Assembly: GCA_964569845.1 (NCBI GenBank)
Contig: CAZMUQ010000007.1
Coordinates: 1 to 51,525 of the forward strand
Direction of reading: 5' to 3'
Source of the DNA: CAZMUQ01 sp964569845
GTDB taxonomy: Archaea > Thermoproteota > Bathyarchaeia > Hecatellales > Hecatellaceae
Length of the DNA: 51,525 nucleotides
The translations under genes and the position numbers were made by a program. Under the pieces are notes generated by a model. That model made no database searches, had not been told where the DNA came from, and saw nothing but the letters and a program-made list of their open reading frames with translations. Shown here in pieces: positions 25,308 through 33,914 of this stretch (its first letter is position 1; each line of letters begins with the position of its first letter).

Positions 25308-25320
25308 AAAGTTTATATTT
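25308..25320 (+). promoter_or_regulatory. TATA-box promoter of the CoA-transferase gene (leaderless)
   Basis: AAAGTTTATATTT is a good archaeal BRE/TATA match. It is centred about 29 bp before the ATG at 25344, so transcription should begin almost at the start codon. No ribosome-binding site precedes that ATG. Confidence 0.6.
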
Positions 25321-25343
25321 TTAGTGTAATAATTAAACTAGTT

Positions 25344-26519
25344 ATGCAGCCCTTAGAAGGAATTAGAATAATAGATTTAACCCATGCACTTGCAGGACCC
25401 TATGGAGTACTTTTACTTGCAGACCTAGGCGCAGATGTTATCAAGGTAGAGCCTATTGAAGGTGACCCATTTAGAGAAGCATATGAAGGTGGAATCTTTA
25501 TTGCTGCTAACAGGAATAAAAAATCTCTTGCATTAAATCTAAAAACTGAGGAAGGAAGAGATGTGTTAAGAAAACTAGTAAAAATTTCAGATGTAATTGT
25601 AGAAAACTTTACCCCAGGAAAACTTGAAGAAATAGGTTTTGGATATGAAGATGTTTCAAAAATTAACCCAAGAATTATCTACTGTTCACTTTCAGGTTTT
25701 GGCCAATCAGGACCATATTCAAAGTGGAGAGCTTTTGACCCCGTTATTCAAGCTATGTGTGGTTCTATGGCTGCAACAGGTGAGCAAGGAGGTAGACCTG
25801 TAAGAAATGCGGGGTCATTTATAGATACCGGTACAGGGGTAATGTTAGCTTATTCTATCCTAGCAGCCTTAATTACACGCGAAAAAACTGGTAAAGGTCA
25901 AAGGATAGATGTTTCCCTTTTTGAATCTGCTGTTTCCTGGATGAACTACTACATAATATACTATTTACTTACTGGAGAAATTCCAGAAAAAATGGGTACA
26001 GGGTATAAAGCCTTCTTTCCCTATGGACTTTTCGAAACTAAGGATAAACCAATATATATTGCTGTTCATAGTGAGAAAACATGGAAAGCTTTATGTGAAA
26101 CTTTAGATGCAAGATATCTCCTAGAAGATGAAAGATTTAAAACGAATGATGATAGATGTAGACACAGAAAAGAACTTGAAGAAGAGCTAAACAAGATTCT
26201 TAGAAAGATGAGTTGTAATGAGGTTTTGGAGAGGTTAACTAAGGCTGAAGTAGCCTGCGGACCTCTATTAACAGTTGCAGACCTTGTTGATAATCCTCAT
26301 CTTAAAGAAAGGGAAGTATTTATTAAGGTTAAACATCCAACAAAAAATTCTGAGGTTAAATCTGTAGGTATGCCTATAAAATTTTCAGGAATTAAGTTTA
26401 AGCTTAGATACCACCCACCAAAACTTGGTGAACATAGTATTGAAATCCTAAAAGACTTAGGATATAGTGAAGATGAAATCTACAGGTTAAAAGAGAAAAA
26501 AATTGTATATTTCCCTTAA
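25344..26519 (+). CDS. Class III (CaiB/BaiF) CoA transferase
   Basis: The 391-aa family III CoA transferase begins PLEGIRIIDLTHALAGPYG, followed by LADLGADVIKVEP and NRNKKSLALNLKTEEG. The catalytic aspartate is in SFIDTGTG. It moves CoA between carboxylic acids through an aspartyl-CoA thioester. The acids used cannot be told. It sits between leuD and leuC on the opposite strand with its own leaderless promoter, so it probably arrived as an insertion and is not part of leucine synthesis. A second member of the family begins at 51178. Confidence 0.9.
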   Translation: MQPLEGIRIIDLTHALAGPYGVLLLADLGADVIKVEPIEGDPFREAYEGGIFIAANRNKKSLALNLKTEEGRDVLRKLVKISDVIVENFTPGKLEEIGFGYEDVSKINPRIIYCSLSGFGQSGPYSKWRAFDPVIQAMCGSMAATGEQGGRPVRNAGSFIDTGTGVMLAYSILAALITREKTGKGQRIDVSLFESAVSWMNYYIIYYLLTGEIPEKMGTGYKAFFPYGLFETKDKPIYIAVHSEKTWKALCETLDARYLLEDERFKTNDDRCRHRKELEEELNKILRKMSCNEVLERLTKAEVACGPLLTVADLVDNPHLKEREVFIKVKHPTKNSEVKSVGMPIKFSGIKFKLRYHPPKLGEHSIEILKDLGYSEDEIYRLKEKKIVYFP

Positions 26520-26522
26520 AAT

Positions 26523-27794
26523 TTAACTTTTAAGAAAATTTTTAGGGTTGGTTATTCTTCCAGTTACGGCTGAAGCAGCAACAGTTGCAGGGGATGCTAA
26601 ATATACTTTAGCTTTACTGCTACCCATTCTTCCAGTAAAGTTTCTATTAGAAGAACTTATGCATACTTCATCATCCCCAAGTAAACCGAAATGCCCACCC
26701 AAACATGGACCGCAGGTTGGAGGACCTACAAAAGCTCCAGCTTTAACAAAGATCTCCAGTAAGCCTCTTTTTAAAGCTTCAATATAAATTTCTTGTGATG
26801 CTGGGATAACAATCATTCTAGTATCCTTATTTACCTTCCTATTTCTTAGGATCCTTGCTGCAACCTCTAAATCTTCAAGTCTACCATTAGTGCAGGAGCC
26901 AAGAAAAGCTTGGTCTACTTTAATATTTTCAAGCTCATCAACAACTTTAACATTACTAACATTAGGTGGACATGAAACTTGAGGTTCAAGATTTTCAACA
27001 TTAAAACTTAATGTTTCCTCGTACTCTGCATTTAAATCTCCACGAATAGGAGTTATACTATCTTTAATTCGCTCCATCAAGTATCTTATAGTTTCACTGT
27101 CAGGCTCAATTATACCTGTTTTTGCTCCAGATTCAACAACCATGTTGCAAATTGTCATTCTCCCTTCAATACTCATATCTTGTATTGTTTCCCCTGTAAA
27201 CTCTAAAGCCTTATAATTTGCACCATCCTCACCAAGAAAACCTATAATATGTAGAATTAAATCTTTAGGAAAAACATGACTCTTAAATTTACCTGAAACC
27301 TCAACCTTCACAACTTCAGGAACCTTAAACCATAACCTTCCAGTTGCAAAAACAGCTGCAGCATCTGTTGAACCTATTCCAGTTGCAAAAGCACCTAACG
27401 CACCAAGCATACATGTATGTGAATCTGCACCAACAACCAAATCTCCAGGTTTTACATGACCACCTTCAGCTAAAACCTGATGACATATTCCACCTCTACC
27501 AACATCGTAAAAGTTTACTATCCCATACTCAAACACAAATTTTCTAAGTTTTTTATGAAGCTCTGCTGATTGAACTCTATCAGCTGGAACTTGATGATCT
27601 AAAATTACAACAATTCTACTTCTATCCCAAATCTTCTTAACCTTAAATTTTTCAAATGCATCAACAGCGAGAGGCCCTGTTAAATCGTTAATCATTACAA
27701 CATCAACTTTAGCCTCAATAAATTCTCCAGATTCAACTTTACTTTTTCCACATGCTTTAGCTAAAATCTTTTTTGTAAGTGGAAGATTACTCAT
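26523..27794 (-). CDS. leuC: 3-Isopropylmalate dehydratase, large subunit
   Basis: The 423-aa aconitase-family subunit has DHQVPADRV, GDLVVGADSHTCMLGALGAFATGIGSTD in part, and the [4Fe-4S] ligands in GADSHTC, GSCTNG and PPTCGPCLGG. It is the archaeal short type, without the fused swivel. With LeuD it isomerises isopropylmalate. Citraconase or homoaconitase activity is possible in archaea. It starts at ATG 27794 after GAGGA, and ilvC lies 41 bp upstream on the same strand, so ilvN-ilvC-leuC look co-transcribed. Confidence 0.88.
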   Translation of the reverse strand: MSNLPLTKKILAKACGKSKVESGEFIEAKVDVVMINDLTGPLAVDAFEKFKVKKIWDRSRIVVILDHQVPADRVQSAELHKKLRKFVFEYGIVNFYDVGRGGICHQVLAEGGHVKPGDLVVGADSHTCMLGALGAFATGIGSTDAAAVFATGRLWFKVPEVVKVEVSGKFKSHVFPKDLILHIIGFLGEDGANYKALEFTGETIQDMSIEGRMTICNMVVESGAKTGIIEPDSETIRYLMERIKDSITPIRGDLNAEYEETLSFNVENLEPQVSCPPNVSNVKVVDELENIKVDQAFLGSCTNGRLEDLEVAARILRNRKVNKDTRMIVIPASQEIYIEALKRGLLEIFVKAGAFVGPPTCGPCLGGHFGLLGDDEVCISSSNRNFTGRMGSSKAKVYLASPATVAASAVTGRITNPKNFLKS

Positions 27795-27835
27795 AATAAA
27801 AATCCTCTACGGTGAAAGTTAACTAAAGCTTTAAG

Positions 27836-28822
27836 TTATTTTTCAAGTCCAGACATTTTTCTAATAGTTTTACCGGTGTTTTCAAGTAGGTGGTTTTTAA
27901 CTTCATTTAGCATTTTATTAAGGTTTGGGCAACCTTGCTTATATTCTTCAATCCATATTCGTGTAAATTCTCCGCTTTTTACTTTTTTAGCAACATTCTT
28001 CATATTTTCCTTTACATGCTCATCTATAACTTTTGAACCCATAAGAAGTCCACCGTATCTAGCTGTTTCAGAAACGTTAAGAAGCATATTTATTAACCCT
28101 CCCTGATAGATTAAATCTACTATAAGTTTAAGCTCATTGCAAGCTTCAAAGTATGCAAGCTCAGGTGGGTAGCCTTCCTCAACTAAGACTTCAAAACCCT
28201 TCTTAATAAGCTCCATAATACCTCCAACAAGAACACACTGCTCCCCTATTATGTCACTCTCAGTTTCATCCTTAAACGTAGTCTTAATTACACCTGCCCT
28301 TGTACAGCCTAAAGCTTTAGCAATTTCAAGTGCTAAAGCTTCACATTTTCCAGTATAATCCTGGTAAACAGCAACTAATGCAGGGGTTCCAAAACCTTCA
28401 AGGTATGTTTCTCTAAGCTTAACACCTGGAGCTTTAGGTGCAACCATAAAAACATCAACATTTTCTGGAGGTTTAATAAGTCCAAAATGGACATTAAATC
28501 CGTGAGCAAAACCTAAAGCTTTACCTTCAGAAAGCCCCTGCTTAATCTCTCTCTCATAAACATCTGGCTGAACCATATCCGGAATAAGTACAAGAATAAT
28601 GTCAGCTATTTGTGAAGCTTCAGCTACACTATAAACTTTAAAATTCTCTTTTTCGGCCGCTACCCAAGATTCTCCTCCCTGCCTGAGACCTAAGATAACG
28701 TTTAAACCTGAATCTCTAAGATTTAACGCTTGAGCTCTACCTTGACTACCGTAACCTATAACAGCTATAGTTTTGTTTTTAAGATAACTTGTCTTAACAT
28801 CAGAATCATAATAAACCTTCAT
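27836..28822 (-). CDS. ilvC: Ketol-acid reductoisomerase, class I
   Basis: The enzyme of about 328 aa has the Rossmann motif IAVIGYGSQGRAQALNLRDSG, MVAPKAPGVKLRE in the substrate region, and a single knotted C-terminal domain with DETESDIIGEQ and the later metal-binding glutamate region EACNELK. It converts acetolactate to dihydroxy-isovalerate with NAD(P)H and magnesium. I place the start at ATG 28822, about 8 bases after GGGTG. GTG 28834 would add four residues. It follows ilvN with only a short gap. Confidence 0.92.
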   Translation of the reverse strand: MKVYYDSDVKTSYLKNKTIAVIGYGSQGRAQALNLRDSGLNVILGLRQGGESWVAAEKENFKVYSVAEASQIADIILVLIPDMVQPDVYEREIKQGLSEGKALGFAHGFNVHFGLIKPPENVDVFMVAPKAPGVKLRETYLEGFGTPALVAVYQDYTGKCEALALEIAKALGCTRAGVIKTTFKDETESDIIGEQCVLVGGIMELIKKGFEVLVEEGYPPELAYFEACNELKLIVDLIYQGGLINMLLNVSETARYGGLLMGSKVIDEHVKENMKNVAKKVKSGEFTRIWIEEYKQGCPNLNKMLNEVKNHLLENTGKTIRKMSGLEK

Positions 28823-28836
28823 AAAAGATAACACCC

Positions 28837-29334
28837 CTAAATAGTTTCTCCACCTCTTTGAAGGGCTACAAGCCCTGTTCTTGCAACCTCCTTTATGCCA
28901 TGATTTTTAACTAAATTTATAAAGGCATTTATCTTTTCTGGTGTTCCCGTAATTTCAACTATCATTGAATCCTGAGAAACATCAACAATTCTTCCACGGA
29001 AAATTCTTGAGTAATGTACTATATCAGATCTTACCCTTGAATCTTCAGCACATATTTTTATTAAAGCCATCTCCCTTAGAATACTCTTATCCGGGTCTAA
29101 ACGTTTAACTTTAAAAACTTCAACAAGCTTATGAAGATTTCTAGCAATAAACTCAGCATCACTTTCATCTGCATAAATTACTATTGTCATACGGGCAAGT
29201 TTACCATTATCAATGGGGCCAACGGTTAAACTCTCAATGTTAAAACCTCTTCTACGGATAGTATTTGTAATACGGAAAAGGACACCAGGCCTATTTTCAA
29301 CTATAGTTGAAAATATATGTCTTTGCTGCGGCAA
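28837..29334 (-). CDS. ilvN: Acetolactate synthase, small (regulatory) subunit
   Basis: The 165-aa protein has an N-terminal ACT domain (HIFSTIVENRPGVLFRITNTIRR, with NIESLTVGP) and the second ALS-C domain (SRIFRGRIVDVS). It confers valine feedback on the catalytic subunit IlvB. No ilvB gene is in the window, although the two are normally adjacent; the gene upstream is prf1. The start is TTG 29334 with GGTGA 4 bases upstream. It begins a probable ilvN-ilvC-leuC transcript. Confidence 0.9.
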   Translation of the reverse strand: MPQQRHIFSTIVENRPGVLFRITNTIRRRGFNIESLTVGPIDNGKLARMTIVIYADESDAEFIARNLHKLVEVFKVKRLDPDKSILREMALIKICAEDSRVRSDIVHYSRIFRGRIVDVSQDSMIVEITGTPEKINAFINLVKNHGIKEVARTGLVALQRGGETI

Positions 29335-29428
29335 TATTCACCAAGTCTCCTTTTAAGCTAACCCATAATATATTGGAAGTTGGTATCTTAAAAGATATTT
29401 AAGCTTGTTGTGCTAAAGATGGTTAAGT

Positions 29429-30649
29429 TTATCCTTTCTTATATTTTAAGAAGGCTGCAACACCTCCAAAAGAGTTTAAAAGCATTTCACCTTCCTCATG
29501 AGAAGAGGAAATAAATTCAACTTCGATTCCTGCTTTCTCAGCTAATCCTATAAAAATATCTAGCAGACTTTTTTCCTCAACAACTTGAAGTGTTAAATTA
29601 CCGCATTTAGGGCATAGATTTTTTTGTAAGTTTAACTTAAAACTTTGAAGTTCAGAAAACTTCATAATTTTCTCTTCAGTATAGTTGCAGGTTGAACATG
29701 CAATCTTAACATTCATAAGGTCAAGTTCTTCAGAAATTAGTAAAATTTTTACTATCCCATCTTCAATAGCCTTTTTAACTTCATCAATACCATAAGTTAC
29801 GGAGCCAGTATCTTTGCCAACTTCGTGAAGAAACTGCTGAATAAGTTTTTTCTCTTCAACATATCTAACATTTTTTAAAATTTCAGGCGTTTTTAAAACA
29901 ACTTCCCTTACACCTTGCTCATCAGTGTAGGATGTATCAACTACCGCTAAAATTTTATTTTTTAACGTGTAGTGAAGGTAATCTTTTTCAAGAAAATCAT
30001 TTTTTGTTGGACCCGGCCCAGCAACAATTATACCTTTAAGATCAGGAATATCAAGAAAAATCTGGTTTGCATATTTTGCAACTCTTTTATAGTATTCGTT
30101 GATTTCTACTTCTCTTAAACGTTCAAATCTTCTTGCAGATTGACCTCCAGCTCTATGTTTACCTGAAACACCTGAAGTTATTGATTTAATAACATCTAAA
30201 CGTCTACCTTTAATTGTTGCAAAAGTTGCTTCACTACCATCCATAACAAGTATACCATAGGTTTCTTTTTCCTTCAAAAGTTCAAGTAAAGGTTCAACAT
30301 GAAAACGTGAATCACATCTATAAAGGTAAATATCTAAAGGTTCAGGTGGGACAATAATGTATGTTTCGATTTTTTCTGAACCAGGTGGACCTCGGGGAAT
30401 AGCTCCACTAAAAATAACCAAGCCTGTTGGGGGAATTTGATTAAAAAGTTTTAAACGTTGAATAACTCTTTCTATTGCATCTTGAACATTATGTCTGGTT
30501 GTCTTAGATTTAATGTTTGAAGCAGTTCCATATTCTTGACGTAAAGTGTTAAGCACATCACTTACCTGCCTTCCTGGAGGAATGTATAAGCTTATTAGCT
30601 CAGTATGTCTTCCTTCCTTTGAAGCAAGTTCTTCCAGTAGCCTTTTCAT
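29429..30649 (-). CDS. prf1: Archaeal peptide chain release factor aRF1
   Basis: The protein has at least 406 aa. NIKS (45-48) for stop-codon recognition and GGQ (168-170, in GKHRAGGQSARR) for peptidyl-tRNA hydrolysis are both present. A C-terminal zinc-knuckle pair (CSTC, CPKC) lies in domain 3. It reads all three stop codons. Family members usually start about 8-15 residues earlier. The frame is open upstream to 30721, and its translation (SQETAVKQASLKRFR) fits an aRF1 N terminus, but it has no ATG, GTG or TTG. A CTG at 30697 lies 11 bases after GGAGGG. The ATG at 30649 has no SD. The true start may therefore be unusual, or there is a 1-base error. Confidence 0.93.
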   Translation of the reverse strand: MKRLLEELASKEGRHTELISLYIPPGRQVSDVLNTLRQEYGTASNIKSKTTRHNVQDAIERVIQRLKLFNQIPPTGLVIFSGAIPRGPPGSEKIETYIIVPPEPLDIYLYRCDSRFHVEPLLELLKEKETYGILVMDGSEATFATIKGRRLDVIKSITSGVSGKHRAGGQSARRFERLREVEINEYYKRVAKYANQIFLDIPDLKGIIVAGPGPTKNDFLEKDYLHYTLKNKILAVVDTSYTDEQGVREVVLKTPEILKNVRYVEEKKLIQQFLHEVGKDTGSVTYGIDEVKKAIEDGIVKILLISEELDLMNVKIACSTCNYTEEKIMKFSELQSFKLNLQKNLCPKCGNLTLQVVEEKSLLDIFIGLAEKAGIEVEFISSSHEEGEMLLNSFGGVAAFLKYKKG

Positions 30650-30880
30650 TCTGAAACGTTTAAGGGAGGCTTGCTTAACTGCTGTTTCTTGGCTCAGGTT
30701 TAAGCTTACCCTCCATCCAAATTAAACTTCTCTTTTTATTTGATGTTTTCTAAGCTTTAAAACCTTTATTAACCAAGCCTTAAATACTGCTTTAGATTTA
30801 TCACTAAAAACTGTAACTAAGACTATTTAATGTAGGTTTAGCTAATTATATTTGACGGTTGAAGGGTGGCGTAGAAGATT

Positions 30881-31558
30881 TTGAAGGTTGTTTTAAAGCT
30901 TGGAAAATTCCTTTTCCCATCCTATCCTAATTTAAAGCTGCTTAAAGAATATGTAGCAATTATTGAAGATTTAGCTGAGAGAGGAAGTAGAGTAGTTATT
31001 GTTACCGGAGGCGGTGGGTTAGCAAAAGAATATATTAAAGCTGCTAGAGAAGGAGGGCTTAATGAATCCTTATGCGACTTGATAGGGATTAAAATTTCAA
31101 GAATTAATGCGTATCTTCTTGCCTCAATGTTTAAAGAACATGCCTACCAACGTATACCTGAAAATCTAGAGGAGTTAAGATATGCTATGCAAGCATGGAG
31201 AATTGTTGTTTTAGGCGGTTTAACACCAGGTCACTCAACTACAACTGTTGGTGCTTTAGCTGCTGAAGCTATTAAAGCTGATTGCTACATTATAGCTAGT
31301 GATGTTGAAGGTATCTATAATAAAGATCCAAGAACGTTTAAAGATGCAAAAATGCTTAAAACTATAACAACAAAAAAAGTTTTTAAGATAGCTATTAGGG
31401 GGAATCTATGGGCGGGGGGATATGAAATTGATCCGCTAGCCATAAAAATCATCGAAAGATCTAAAATTCCAACCTACTTTATAGATGGAAGAAAACCAGA
31501 AAATTTTTTAAAGATTTTAACTGGAGAAAAAATTGGAACATACATTAAGCCTTCTTAG
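30881..31558 (+). CDS. pyrH: UMP kinase (archaeal type)
   Basis: The 225-aa amino-acid-kinase-fold enzyme opens with MKVVLKLGKFLF, has VIVTGGGGLAKEYI for phosphate binding, VVLGGLTPGHSTTTVGALAAE for the nucleotide site, and DVEGIYNKDPR, typical of UMP kinases. It phosphorylates UMP to UDP with ATP. The start is TTG 30881. The 231-bp divergent region to prf1 is AT-rich, with TATA-like runs and no clear gene. Three further genes follow closely downstream on the same strand, which may share its transcript. Confidence 0.9.
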   Translation: MKVVLKLGKFLFPSYPNLKLLKEYVAIIEDLAERGSRVVIVTGGGGLAKEYIKAAREGGLNESLCDLIGIKISRINAYLLASMFKEHAYQRIPENLEELRYAMQAWRIVVLGGLTPGHSTTTVGALAAEAIKADCYIIASDVEGIYNKDPRTFKDAKMLKTITTKKVFKIAIRGNLWAGGYEIDPLAIKIIERSKIPTYFIDGRKPENFLKILTGEKIGTYIKPS

Positions 31559-31576
31559 GTAAGAAGGTGTAAAGAT

Positions 31577-31849
31577 GTGAAATTGGAAAGGATTTTTGGT
31601 AGTAAAATGCAAACAAGACTTGTAGAGTATCTTTTACAAAATCATACTAAAGTTTTTAACCAAGCAGGATTAGCCCGCTTTCTTAGATGCTCACCCTCAA
31701 CCATCGCAAGAATTATTGAACCTTTAGTCGAGGAAGGCATACTACTTTATGAACAAATTTCAGGTCAAATGAAGATTCTAGCTTTAAACCTTGAATCAGA
31801 AAAAGTTAAGGCTCTCATAGACTTTTATGAAAAAGTTAAAAGGTTATAG
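31577..31849 (+). CDS. Winged helix-turn-helix protein (90 aa)
   Basis: The protein is a single winged-helix domain: KMQTRLVEYLLQNH (helix 1), the HTH segment FNQAGLARFLRCSPSTIARIIEPLVEEGIL and a beta-wing (LYEQISGQMKILAL), then a C-terminal helix. This is the MarR/ArsR-like archaeal regulator layout. The start is GTG 31577, following AAGGTG. It ends 2 bp before the AN1/site-2 protease fusion gene, so the two are very likely co-translated. It may be the transcriptional output of that protease, which is inferred from position only. Confidence 0.8.
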   Translation: MKLERIFGSKMQTRLVEYLLQNHTKVFNQAGLARFLRCSPSTIARIIEPLVEEGILLYEQISGQMKILALNLESEKVKALIDFYEKVKRL

Positions 31850-31851
31850 GG

Positions 31852-32619
31852 ATGGTTAAATGCAGTTTTTGCGGTGAAGAAGAACCCTTACCATTTAGAT
31901 GTGAAGCTTGCGGAGAACTTTTTTGCGTAAAGCATAGATTACCTGAAAGTCACTTATGCAGAAAATTAAATGAGGTAAGGTTAAGAAAGCATACTTCAAA
32001 AGCTTTTGTTAGTCGTTATCCAGCAAAAATAGTATTAAAAGCTTCAAGAAAAAAGCAATTTAAATTTTATACTAGCAGTAAAGAAGTTAGAGATTTAGCT
32101 CTAGCTTCATTAATACTCTTTTTTGTAGGTTTATCTTGGTGGAATTTTTGGATGCTAAATTTATCCATAATTTTAGTAGTTGTATCTGGAATAATTTTAG
32201 CTTTTCTTCTTCATGAGTTAGCTCATAAACTTGCAGCCCAATATTATGGTGCTTGGGCTGAATTTAGGATTAGCCATTTAGGTTTAGCATTTACCGCTTT
32301 CTCAATATTTTTACCGCTAAAGATTATAGCGCCAGGTGCAGTTTTAATTTCAAGTTATAGTATGGATAAGCGTAAGATAGGTTTAATATCTCTTTCAGGC
32401 CCTCTTATCAATATTTTGTTAGCTTTAACATTTATCTTTCTTGTTAAAGGCTTTTTCTCCAGCTTTCTTATTTACTTTAACCTTTTTGTAGCTTTTTTCA
32501 ACCTTCTCCCAATTCCAATTCTTGATGGTGAAAAAATTCTTAATTGGAGTAAGCCTCTTTGGTTAACTTTGTTTCTTTTAACTATAGTTCTTTATATAGC
32601 TTACCCTTATATTGTTTAG
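31852..32619 (+). CDS. AN1 zinc finger fused to a site-2 (M50) membrane metalloprotease
   Basis: Residues 4-36 form an AN1 zinc finger with all eight ligands: C4, C7, C17, C20, C25, H28, H34, C36. A basic linker follows, then about six membrane helices. The HELAH motif (121-125) in the second gives the zinc and catalytic glutamate, and NLLPIPILDGEK near 220 supplies the third ligand, the M50/site-2 protease pattern. Such enzymes cut membrane-anchored regulators within the bilayer. The zinc finger should face the cytoplasm and may bind ubiquitin-like or other partners. A wHTH gene lies 2 bp upstream and a kinase-like gene 33 bp downstream. Confidence 0.88.
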   Translation: MVKCSFCGEEEPLPFRCEACGELFCVKHRLPESHLCRKLNEVRLRKHTSKAFVSRYPAKIVLKASRKKQFKFYTSSKEVRDLALASLILFFVGLSWWNFWMLNLSIILVVVSGIILAFLLHELAHKLAAQYYGAWAEFRISHLGLAFTAFSIFLPLKIIAPGAVLISSYSMDKRKIGLISLSGPLINILLALTFIFLVKGFFSSFLIYFNLFVAFFNLLPIPILDGEKILNWSKPLWLTLFLLTIVLYIAYPYIV

Positions 32620-32652
32620 ATGCTCAAAATTTTATGAGGTAGAGTTTAGATT

Positions 32653-33303
32653 TTGGTTTTAGAGCAAGTAAAAATTGTTGATAAAGAGTATGGGAAAGTT
32701 ATTGTTAAAAAGTTTTTAGATTTATCTAGTTTAAAGTGGCTTATTTCATTACCATTTAAACCATTTTACCCATTTACACTTTTAGCTGAGGAAAGGCTCA
32801 AAAGGGAGCATGAGTTCTTCACATCTAACCATTCTAATTTTAAGACCCCAAAAGTTTACTTTGTTGATTGGAAGGGAAAAACATTAGAAAGAGAATTTAT
32901 TGAGGGTGAGAAGCTTTCAGATATAGATATTATTGAAGCTACTGAAAATTTAGCAAAAACACTAGCAAACATTCACAAGGAAGGGTGGTGTTTAGGGGAT
33001 AGTAAACCTTCAAATTTTATTAGAAGCTGTAAGGAAATCTACATAGTTGATGGGGAGCAAGCAATAAGAAGCTTTAATAAGTCTTATATGGTCTGGGATT
33101 TAGTTATCCTACTTTTATTCCTCAGTTTTTATAAGCCGCTAAAAGCAACAGTAAATTATATGGAGATTTTGCATAGATTCTCTGAGAAATACTTAGAGGT
33201 TGGAGGAGATTTAAAGATTTTAAATTTAACTTTAAAATTTTTGGATATTCTTAAGGTTAAAGGGCAAAAAGTAAAACTTTTTCTACAATTTAAAGCTAGA
33301 TGA
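32653..33303 (+). CDS. Kinase-like protein (Bud32/lipopolysaccharide-kinase group)
   Basis: The 216-aa protein has a compact protein-kinase-like fold. KVIVKKF could provide the ATP-binding lysine, LEREFIEGEKL matches the hinge, and LGDSKPSNFI followed by YIVDGEQA corresponds to the catalytic loop (HxDxxxxN) and the metal-binding DFG. The usual catalytic-loop histidine is leucine here, but the aspartate and asparagine are present. It is nearer to the small Bud32/KdkA group than to eukaryotic-type kinases, and it lacks a large C-lobe. The start is TTG 32653 behind GAGGTAG. The stop overlaps the next start (ATGA). The substrate is unknown. Confidence 0.75.
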   Translation: MVLEQVKIVDKEYGKVIVKKFLDLSSLKWLISLPFKPFYPFTLLAEERLKREHEFFTSNHSNFKTPKVYFVDWKGKTLEREFIEGEKLSDIDIIEATENLAKTLANIHKEGWCLGDSKPSNFIRSCKEIYIVDGEQAIRSFNKSYMVWDLVILLLFLSFYKPLKATVNYMEILHRFSEKYLEVGGDLKILNLTLKFLDILKVKGQKVKLFLQFKAR

Positions 33304-33848
33304 GAGGATGGCTTATGATTAATGATGGTAGAAGTATGAAAATTGTTTTTCTTGCTCACTGCATACTTAATTCTAATGCTATTGCTGTTGGTCCAAAAAC
33401 TCCAACTATCTGGCCTGCAATGATAAATGAGGTTTTAAGTTTTCTCATGGAAAAAAAGGTTAGCATTGTTCAGCTTCCATGTCCAGAGCAACCTATATTT
33501 GGTTTTATAAGAGGATCTCAAACTAAGACCGACATGGATACATCGGAGTATCGTAAACATTGCAGGATTATTGCTGAGAATGTTACAAATCTTGTTGAGG
33601 GATATATTAAGAACGGCTTTAAAGTTTTATGCTTAGTAGGTAAAAGAGGAAGTCCTAGTTGTGGTGTAAAAAAGGTTTGGATAAGAAGGAATAAAGAAGA
33701 GGTTGAGGTTGAGGGTAAGGGAATATTTATCGAGGAACTTTTAGATGAATTTAGGAAAAAAGGGTTAAACATACCATTTATTGATTTTGAAAGAACAGAG
33801 GTTGAAGAATGCCTAAAAAATCTAGATAAGCTTATAAGTGAAAGCTGA
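33300..33848 (+). CDS. TudS/DUF523-like cysteine protein
   Basis: The 182-aa protein has conserved cysteine blocks: LAHCILNSNA near the start, LPCPEQPIFGF in the middle and GKRGSPSCGVKKVW, the GxxSPSCG signature of the DUF523/TudS-related family. TudS members are iron-sulfur desulfidases acting on thiolated bases, which suggests a cofactor held by these cysteines. The function here is inferred from family resemblance only. The first ATG (33300) overlaps the kinase-like stop as ATGA. ATG 33315, with GAGAGG nearby, or 33336 are alternatives. Confidence 0.65.
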   Translation: MRGWLMINDGRSMKIVFLAHCILNSNAIAVGPKTPTIWPAMINEVLSFLMEKKVSIVQLPCPEQPIFGFIRGSQTKTDMDTSEYRKHCRIIAENVTNLVEGYIKNGFKVLCLVGKRGSPSCGVKKVWIRRNKEEVEVEGKGIFIEELLDEFRKKGLNIPFIDFERTEVEECLKNLDKLISES

Positions 33849-33914
33849 TTGTTGCTTAAGTTAAAATAGTGTTTAAGGCTAAATAAATAATTTAAGATGC
33901 AACTTTAATTATAG

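Noticed and set aside
30650..30716. Programmed +1 frameshift in prf1, as in bacterial prfB
   Set aside because: There is no stop codon at the possible slip site (CTT AAA), and a sequencing error or CTG start explains the data as well. It is listed only as a question.
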